64,000 bases of DNA from Prosapia bicincta (Eukaryota; Arthropoda; Insecta; Hemiptera; Cercopidae), in contig JBAIZL010000005.1 of the NCBI GenBank assembly GCA_036971475.1, positions 249,900,323 to 249,964,322 of the forward strand. The letters run 5' to 3'. Positions 55,730 to 64,000 of this stretch are shown here, one piece after another. Numbering within the stretch: the stretch's first letter is position 1; every line of letters begins with the position of its first letter. Made by a program: the position numbers and the translations under genes. The notes under the pieces were generated by a model, which worked only from the letters and a program-made list of their open reading frames with translations, made no database searches and was not told the DNA's origin.

Positions 55730-57375
55730 AATAGAAGAAATTGAGAAAGGCGCGGTTGTTTTAAAATCTGCGTTTCCTTAGCAACCATTCCCGCAAACTG
55801 GAAAGGAATAATTATACGTTTTTAATTTCGAGGTTAGAAGGCAATTAATCTATCGCTGCTTGGTAAGATGTAAAATACAATTAAGAACCATAGCAAATAT
55901 ACGAAGCGGCTCTTAGGACGAGAGATATCTCAAGCAAATATAATTTCATTTGTAAGTCCTATTTCCTCGTTACGGAGATGGTGCAACTTGTCTCAGTTTG
56001 CAAAAAAAACTTGTCCCAGGAATGATATTTCAGTCCTGTGATTTTCTAAAGGCACAAATAAGTAACTTAATTTAAAAAGGCTTGTACGAATCCTGTGATT
56101 TTTACTGACAATATACGGCATCTAAGTTTTCTCGTCGTCAAATTGACGTATTTCAACACATTTCAGTGACGTGTATCGCTTTTCACAAATACACGAGACA
56201 AATTGTTAATTTATAATTAAAAACGCAATCATTGCCTTATGTGTAGTGAATGTAGGTAAAATAAAGGTGGATAGTCTTAAAAATTTCGGAATCACACTTC
56301 GTAAAATTAATAATTAGGCTACTATAAGTTAAATTATTTAATATCTCGCTTGGACGCTGTCAATAGTCAATCCTCCTCGAACTTTCAAAAGTTTCCGTTT
56401 TCAATAGTGTGTTTGTTAGTACTCTATCATCAATAAGTTCAGGATGGCTTCAATAAGGTCATGGCTAGCTTTCCCACTATCGGAACAGAAGAACAGTTGA
56501 GGCACCTAGCAAGAAAGTGGCGTTACAGAATTTTATTTCGGGAGAGAGAATAACTGGCGGTAATAGAATTATATTTTAATATAACAACGTTTTTATAAAA
56601 AAAAATCAAAATTTAATAATTGTTATTAATAGAATAGTAAAATACCGTATATGAGTTGTAGTTTTTGAAATAAAAGTTTGAATAATTTTTGAAAGTAAAA
56701 TAGAGTTAAAAAAAGATATAAAATCGTATAAACAATAGAATTTATATAATTATGTAGTATAAGGGATAAGTTAATAATTTTGTAAAATGATTATTAATAG
56801 AAACAGACGGAAGAAATATTCTATTTAAATAAAGGTATAAATATTCGTTTGGAAAAAATCAGAATGATGTTTACCTATTGTTTTGAAATATAGACACAAG
56901 TGGACAATTTGAATAAGGTTAGATTTTTGTACACCTATTCGATGTGGTTTACACTTCTGTGGTACGTAAGAACATGCTTTCCTTAAAATCATGGAAGCAA
57001 TAAATATTTTAAATCTATATTTGACATATATAAATAAAAGCACAAAGATTTTTGTTTTTTAATTTTTTTTAGTTTGTCTTAATTTTTTTGTCACAGCATT
57101 GTACCATTGCCACAGCAACGTGTGAATGGGTACAGTTAGTTTAGAACAAATAAAAGAATAAATAAATATTTTGAAATTAAAAAAAAAATACCATTAGTGT
57201 TACAAATATTATTTCAATTTTATTATAATTATGAAATGTGAAATTCATAATATAGTCTAATATTATCAAAAATTTGTTATAAAAATATGAGAAATAGGAC
57301 AATACTCCCATGGTATTAGATAAATGGATCATTATTAAATTAAATCGAAACTATAAATCATTTTCTTTCCCATTT
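55730..57375. other. Intergenic, nothing recognised
   Basis: No gene supported. The 72-codon minus frame at 56825-57043 has no motif. Confidence 0.4.
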
Positions 57376-57719
57376 CAGAAAATAATAAAAGAAATATTTT
57401 TTTAAAAATATATACCGCGTTTTTAAAACGGACTAAAAAGTATAAACTCATTTTTTATAGTCATTCTACAATTTTGAGGGGAATTGTTAGTGGCTATGGA
57501 TATATTAAACTTTGTAATACTTGGAGAATTCGTCCGGTTGTCTATTTGTATTATTTACTGGGTGCGACGTTTTTCTCTCAAAGTACTACAAATATATCCA
57601 TAGCCTCTAACGATTCTCCCTCAAAATTGTAGAAGGACCATGAAAAATTACTTTATACTTTTAAGTCCGTTTTAAAAACGTAGTATATTAAAAAAAATAT
57701 TTAATTTATTATTTTCTGT
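57376..57719. mobile_element. Palindromic element, 344 bp (family H)
   Basis: Outer arms CAGAAAATAATAAAAGAAAT and inverse ...TTTATTATTTTCTG. Inner arms include CGTTTTTAAAACGGACTAAA, TTCTACAATTTTGAGGGGAA and GGCTATGGATATATT with inverses on the right. The spacer (about 57515-57590) is unique. CAG...CTG ends recall some DNA transposons, but no target duplication is clear. Non-coding. Confidence 0.8.
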
Positions 57720-58335
57720 ATTTTAGTGTTATGTCCGGGTCAAAAATTTCAATCCACTTTCTATATATTGATGAGACTGATAGGGACATATCTGTATATA
57801 GCACACGCGTACACAAGCGAATCTAATTTGATTAAAAAAATAATGATCAAACAAACCTAAAGCGAGTGAATGTTGCATTGCCATCAAGTAATGACCTATA
57901 CGTATAATTTCAAGTCTGTACCTCGACAATCAAATTTAATATTTTAAAATCAAATATTGTTGAACAATATTGCGGACAAAGAACAGAGGGAATATCAGGT
58001 TAATATTCAGTTCTGACATATATTTGAAAAAAATCCCAGGTCTCTAGCTCATCATTCAAATTCGATTTGTTTAAACAACTATTGTTTCGACAAATGTAGA
58101 GACAAGAAACTAAGTGAATATTGCATTGTCGTATAATTCTGATCTGTGTTTAAAATCCCAGGTCTATAGCTTATCATCCAAATTCGATTTGTTTAAACAA
58201 CTATTGTTTCGACAAATGTAGAGACAAGAAACTAAGTGAATATTCCATTGTCGTCTAATTCTGATCTGTGTTTAAAATTACAGGTCTTTAGCTCATCGGA
58301 AAGTTAGTTCCACCCGGACAGACAGACGTATATGA
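57720..58335. repeat. 122-bp tandem repeat, two clear units plus diverged ones
   Basis: Units start at the CCAGGTCT word near 58035, 58157 and 58279 (122 bp apart). The first two are nearly identical (TTGTTTAAACAACTATTGTT, GACAAATGTAGAGACAAGAA) and the third is cut short. The left part (57735-58030) shows older diverged copies (AGTGAATGTTGCATTGCCAT near 57862). The block ends in ACCCGGACAGACAGACG, a typical border word of such repeats. Confidence 0.75.
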
Positions 58336-59365
58336 CTGAAACTGAACTAATAACACCGTGGTAAAAACAAGCGTGTGAGAAGCTCTTCTTAGGGGCTACT
58401 TTAAGTGACGTCACTTCTTAAAGCTCTACGCTTAGAAGTAACCGATGTAATTTGTGTTTTATAATGAATAAAAACAAGCAACAGATTATTAGAAAAATTC
58501 GATTGTTATTTATTTGAAGCTTTTTGCTTACATTTTCTATATCTATAGGCGACATGTAAATAATTAATTTAAATATTAAATTACGTTAAAATTATTTTAA
58601 TTATAATAGTTTTTATTTAAAATATTTTAAATCTACAATTTTATTAAGGTTTTATTTGCTCAAAAGGTAGGCCTAACTATTTCCCCTCCAATAATCCCAC
58701 GAAGCGATTATTAAAGCAACCCTTGAGCTGAATATCCTTTGCCCTTGTTAATAGTTAATTAAAATGTAATCTTAAAAGTGAATAAAGTGATGTTTCTTGG
58801 GGAAAACGTTTTTTTCATTTGGCTCAATTAGTTATACCGGGGTTTCGTAAACACCTGGAAAAATAATTCGTCTCTAGAGACGTTAAAATCGAGAATAAAG
58901 TAAATTCCGCGAAATGTTTCAACTTGTTTTTACATCTCAGATACACAGATGTAACATGAAATATTTTTTACCGTTCTATCTAGTATTTATACTCATCGTT
59001 TATAAAAGCCGTCTACGAATAAAGTTGTTCTAAGAACTATCTGAAAGGTGTCACGCTTTTGTTTGGTCGAGTGAAAATTAAAATGTTAGCATATGTTTAT
59101 TATACATATAATTAAATATTAAATTTAGAAGCGTTTGTTTGGGTACTAAAAATTGTTTTATTTTGAGAGTTGTAAATAAAATAATGCAAAACAAACAGCA
59201 TTTTGTTTAAAAAAATAGTTCTCTTTTTAAATAACAGAATTGTATTTTGTTAAATTCATATAAAAATCGTGGCATTAGTGCTATAAAATTTGTTTCTTCA
59301 AATAAATTTTGCAAACGAAATGAGCAGATATTCATACTAAATGAATTATTTTAGTCATTCGCAAA
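58336..59365. other. Intergenic, nothing recognised
   Basis: AT-rich, no open frame or element supported. Confidence 0.4.
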
Positions 59366-59397
59366 TCGCGCGCGCGCGCGTGTGTGAGTTGCTGTGT

Positions 59398-59429
<32 letters not shown>

Positions 59430-59450
59430 TGTGTGTGTCTGTGTGTAGTG
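59366..59450. repeat. (CG)n/(TG)n microsatellite
   Basis: A short alternating CG run is followed by TG-rich runs, a purine-pyrimidine alternating tract with Z-DNA-forming composition. Opens a spurious His/Thr frame on the minus strand. Confidence 0.9.
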
Positions 59451-60178
59451 GTAGTGTCTAATAATAGAAGGAAATGAAAACTTATTAGATTTATATTAAA
59501 ATAATTTTGTAAATAAATATACATATAATTAAATATACACATATAAGAGCATTAGGTGTATATAAGTGTGATGGGAGAAAATTTGCAAACGCCATGCCAT
59601 TTAATATCAAGTAAATTAAATCAATAAATTCGAAATATTACACAGTAATAAAAACAAATTTTAATAGGAAAATAAGACACAAGAAAGGGATTAAAATCAG
59701 TATAGTGCTCAACCAATAAAATAAGACTTTAAAATTAACGTATATGAATGAACAACGTTTGTAAAAATGAAGGAAAATCCATACGGTCCTTTTAAATGAT
59801 TACGGAATCAGTATTTCCACAGAAAGAAAAGTTATAGATATTTTAAGAAATATGGTGTTAAAAAAGGTGAAGTACAATCCAGAAGGAACAGTTTGTGGAA
59901 ACTATGTGACCATAACTGGTCAATAAGGGGCTGTGAGTTGGGCTCTCGAAGCAATCCAAAATGAAATAATTAAAATATTTTAAAAGACAGCCTAAAGAAA
60001 CAGCCTAGATTTTCACATGAAGCTACTACACTGCCGTGCTATATTAAAATATAACAATTTTAACCAATGCGATTAAAAATAAACCGTGAATTACCACAAA
60101 AATTTTAATGAAGCAGAAGAAAATTACCCGGGCCGTTTTTAAAGGGCCGTAACTACGGATAGGCCTAACTAGCGGCTT
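59451..60178. other. Intergenic, nothing recognised
   Basis: No gene supported. One plus frame near 59830-59960 (GTGTTAAAAAAGGTGAAGTA onward) looks faintly protein-like but is short and unsupported. Confidence 0.35.
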
Positions 60179-60820
60179 AACATAATGCTTTAACTGGGAT
60201 ATATCTTCATACTTTATACAAAGTACATGGGTACATGGCTCGCATCCTGCTCCTTCGGTCTTGCCGGTTTATTTCTGAAACTAATATCTCTAATTTGGAC
60301 TGACTTAGTCATCCCGCGAGGTGCTGCGCTCTATCGTAGCTTTCGGAACTAGTTCTAATCTTTATCATTTCTTTAGATCCTGATAATATTTTTTCTCCAA
60401 AAAAATGTATCTAGAATTTATTTTAAAAAAATTGTAGACCACGAGGTAGTAGGTGATTTATCGGCGGCAGGTAGACTAACATAATGCTTAACATAATGCT
60501 TTAACTGGGATATATCTTCATACTTTATACACTGCGTAATACAAACCTTGCTATAAAAAAGTACATGGGTACATGGCTCGCATCCTGCTCCTTCGGTCTT
60601 GCCTTTTTATTTCTGAAACTAATATCTCTAATTTGGACTGAATTAGTCATCCCGCGAGGTGCTGCGCTCTATCGTAGCTTTCGGAACTAGTTCTAATCTT
60701 TATCATTGCTTTAGATCCTGATAATATTTTTTCTCCAAGAAAAATGTATCTAGAATTTATTTTAAAAAAATTGTAGATCACGAGGTAGTAGGTGATTTAT
60801 CGGAGGCAGGTAGACTACCG
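60179..60820. repeat. Tandem duplication of about 310 bp, second copy with a 27-bp insertion
   Basis: Copy 1 starts AACATAATGCTTTAACTGGG at 60179, copy 2 at 60490. Both run through ACATGGCTCGCATCCTGCTC and GATTTATCGGCGGCAGGTAG (A for C in copy 2) to GTAGACTA. Copy 2 contains extra bases CACTGCGTAATACAAACCTT-GCTATAA after TTTATA, lost from or gained by one copy. Otherwise only scattered point differences. Confidence 0.9.
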
Positions 60821-60905
60821 GGCTCAGTGCGAGTGTGTGTGTGTGTGTGTGGGATGTCTAAACATCTAGTACGTTTACGAGTCTGTATGGAGTATAATTT
60901 ACTCC
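60821..60905. repeat. (GT)n with flank shared with 1038-1270
   Basis: GGGCTCAGTGCGAG, a (GT)n run, then GAGTCTGTATGGAGTATAAT. The same order occurs at 1046-1265, so this is a second member of that dispersed repeat. A possible box A-like GGGCTCAG word supports a SINE idea, but weakly. Confidence 0.55.
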
Positions 60906-62918
60906 TTGAGGGAAAAAATTAAAAATTTCACGTTTTTTACGCCGAAAATTAGACAGATCACAAAATAGCGTGGTCATAATTTAAATAGATTCTAAATTTA
61001 AGGAATAATAATTTTAGGAACATACTCAGGATGTCATTTATTTCAGACATCAGAGCTGTTTAAGAAATAAGGTCTTGAAAGCAAACTCTGAATTTTCATT
61101 TTCAAAAGCTGCAAAGGATATTCTAAAAAACCTACAATTCTACAAAGACTTCTTTCTAATTGAAAGATGAATTGAGTATGCCTCCGTCTGTGATAGGGGT
61201 TGTGTCATTGATAGAAACCTATGGATTGTCCAATTAGGCGAACTCGTGAGGTTTAATATGTGGCCATCGCCAAACGTATGATTGACATATTTGAAGCTAC
61301 GTACATTAAAGTGTTTTAGAAACTTTGCAAACAAGTGTTTATTATTAGACTTCAGTGTTGTATGTCAAGTTGTTTTTATAAGTAACCTGTCTTGAAATTG
61401 TGGAATTATATTTGAATTTTCTTGAGAGAGTGTGAAACTTACAAGCAATTCCTTCGAAAAAAATTATATTTTGTTAGGATACTAATGTTGGAAAACACCT
61501 TTATATTTCTAGGAAAACGTATTTGTAAGTGAATTTAAAATAATATTTTAACACATGAAAGATTAAAACAAACTTACGGTTCGTTTGAAAGATTAAATCC
61601 TTCTGGTGGGAGGTAAAAACTTCGTTTTAGTACCCTAAACGCTGTTCAAAAATAGAACAATATGTTCTAGTTTCATTTTAAATAAGGCGGATTTTATATT
61701 GGGGAGGTATCATTTTTGTAGTTTTTGCGTAATTCACAGTTTACTATCCAGTTAAAAAAAAAAACATAGTACAAAACCGCCATAAAGTTAGATAAAAAGA
61801 AAACTTAGTATTTTACTAATTACTGTAACAAATTCACACTTCCGGATATTTTAAAGTACTGATCTTATCCAACTATTTAGAAAAAAATAATAAATTGCCA
61901 TATAAAATTTAAACAATTAATCTTCTATTTCTACAAAACTAGCAAATATAAGATTTACTAAAACAAAATGAACAAAAAATCTGATGCTATAAATATACTT
62001 AGATTACGCACTAAGTTTATGTACAGGTAAATGTATTTGCACTCCGTACGCCGCATCTGATAGTTTCAGCTCTTACATGTTTTATTTACCTAAACCAAGT
62101 CCTATCTGATCGGTATAAAAAGTAACAATCTAACAATTGTAATACATACACCAGTGTGATAAATTGGTTTTTGTACGAATAACATTAATTTAAATATCTC
62201 TGATATATTAAAATGTTCGCTAGAATCAATGTAATTTGAAATTAATAATTTAGTTGGTGTTCTTTTTACTACACAGAGTGCTGCACCAACCAAGGGATAA
62301 TCTGTGTTCCAGATGGAAAAGTGTAAACGTAAGGAGTTACTGTATTAATTTCCCTCCATCTAAAACTCTTATTAATTATACGGTATTTAGAAAGGGAAAG
62401 AGGGAGAGAGAGCTCGGTTTTTGCAGTTAGCGGATTTAAAAATTGTAAAATGAACGCATTACAATGCTATTACTAAGAACGACAACCCGTGACTTCCTTG
62501 CGCTTAGTAAAATATCCCTTCAATACGGGTACGTTCTAACCTGGGCAAAAAGTACATTAATGTTCTACAGCAGGCGGAAAATTGTGCAACGTAAAACTTG
62601 GCGTCAAATTCCTTTACCTAATTATTAAAGACTAATTTGAAGGAGGAAAAAAGTAATTGCAAACAGATGAGTTTTTCTAAACACGCAATTTCTCCAGCGT
62701 CTGAAACATTTGCTGGTGTCTGACCATTGCGAGGGCTAGCGACTGCTTTGTATTCGAATATCGTGTATAATATAAATATAGTCATGATTTCCTGGTAAGA
62801 ATATTCAAGATATTTCAATTATATATTGAAATTTTGAAAGATTCTAATAGTCACTGTGGGAATCTCAAATTTCTCAAGTTGAAAATATATGGAAAGATTA
62901 GATTATGAATAGTTTCAT
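60906..62918. other. Intergenic, nothing recognised
   Basis: Short open frames on the minus strand (61140-61334, 62102-62293, 62618-62818) have no family resemblance. No repeats with clear ends. Confidence 0.4.
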
Positions 62919-62919
62919 T

Positions 62920-63141
62920 ATTTATTTGGTCACTTTTTATTTAGTCACTATTTATGTGGTTACTATTTATTTGGTCACTATTTATTTGGTCAATATTTAT
63001 GTGGCCACTATTTATCTGGTCAATATTTATTTGGTCACTGTTTATTTGCTCACTATTTATTTGGTCACGATTTATCTGTTCACTATTTATTTGGTCACTG
63101 GTTTTTTGGTCACTATTTATTTGGTCACTATTTATCTGGTC
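62920..63141 (+). repeat. 15-bp minisatellite, about 15 units, open in frame
   Basis: Unit ATTTATTTGGTCACT, diverged by single substitutions. Because 15 is a multiple of three it stays open on the plus strand, reading IYLVT repeats in one frame and LFIWS repeats in another. Two open frames show the openness is compositional. No gene is called. Confidence 0.85.
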
Positions 63142-64000
63142 GTAATTTTATTTTTTTATACAAAATTAAATTTAATATAATTAAAGTTTTTCATAACAAA
63201 ATTCCCTTATAAACTATATTCTTTGTAAATGAGTTTTCAATTTGCTTTTTTTTGACCAATTCTATTTTCAATATTATTTTTAATCCACCTTTTATATTTT
63301 ACTCTACTTAGTGACACACATAAGGTTGACCATCTGTAAAAACAGGTTTGGTTAATTAAAGCCCTCCTTTTGAGAATGTTTGACCCTGAGGAGTTTTTAT
63401 AGTTATAGAAAATGTAAGTCTTAAACGAAATTGGTTTCATTTCGTTTGAAATGGCATCGATCTGTTGATATTACTTTATTTCTTGGTAAAAATATATATT
63501 TTTTCTTGAACCAGTGATTATTTCTAATTTAATATACTTGTGAAACGTATCTAGTACGATAAGACGTACTCCATTAACTAAACCTGATCCCAAGCTCATA
63601 TGCCTCATTAATCTTTAATACTGTTACAATATTTGTACTCAGCTGTATTTAATATAATATTTGTACAGTTGTTTTTGAGTTGAAATATTTGAAAATCATA
63701 CTCAGCTGTTTTTCATTGCAATGAATTTCTTATGGAAATTTTAAGTTGCTTAAAACCCTATAAATGTTGCAAATTGAGAAAAACCTATATCTCCCCCCTC
63801 CTTCGTGGTAATACCTATGAGCCATCTCTCAGCTCTGTACTACCTTTCAAGCTTCCATAATTTTTCCCTTGAAATTCGGCTTATAAAATTATATATATGG
63901 ATTATACATAGTCGAAATTCCGAGTCACGATTTTCGGAGCTTCCGTTAAATTAGAGCCTATTTCTATTTGAGACTATTTTAAAGGCTATATATTTCAAGG
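63142..64000. other. Intergenic to window end, nothing recognised
   Basis: AT-rich. No exon, open frame or repeat with clear ends. Confidence 0.4.

Noticed and set aside
62905..63180. IYLVT repeat protein
   Set aside because: A 15-bp minisatellite open in two frames; no start context or conserved flanks.

Overview
The window is AT-rich, intron-bearing animal nuclear DNA. The transposon mix (Tigger/pogo, mariner with a DUF4817-type helix-turn-helix, hAT, P-like, Penelope, Ty3/gypsy), the abundant (AT)n tracts and the multi-kilobase introns suggest an arthropod or another invertebrate. Species cannot be fixed from sequence alone.

Two host genes are supported. On the + strand, four 3' exons (13867-41840) encode the C-terminal 251 residues of a Tat-SF1/CUS2-type U2 snRNP factor (HTATSF1): the end of RRM1, a complete RRM2/UHM, and a short acidic tail. 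Its 5' exons were not found. On the - strand, TRAPPC3 (Bet3) is complete: four exons, all phase-0 junctions, 177 codons (51814 down to 45899). The two genes converge tail to tail, about 4 kb apart.

The rest is transposons and repeats. Region 1-5490: a 48-bp GC-rich minisatellite, a P-like remnant and an AT-flanked foldback element. Region 5497-10610: a hAT element with 8-bp target duplications, then a 272-bp satellite split by an internally deleted gypsy element. Region 10.6-41.6 kb (HTATSF1 introns): foldback elements, two Tigger copies, a Penelope element with inverted ends, a second hAT, a DUF7869/Sola-like transposon, smaller fragments and a cluster of AT-embedded palindromes. Region 41.8-52 kb: TRAPPC3, with palindromic elements in its introns. 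Region 52-64 kb: no convincing gene; palindromes, tandem duplications and simple repeats.

The most interesting pattern is a structure shared by four otherwise different repeat families: CTGANGA, one extra base, a perfect hairpin, GAAA, a very short second stem, then a strand complementary to the bases just before CTGANGA. This is the layout of a type I hammerhead ribozyme with minimal stem III, as known from Penelope-like elements, but with one unpaired base after CTGANGA in every family. It was found by reading alone and needs covariance-model and cleavage tests.
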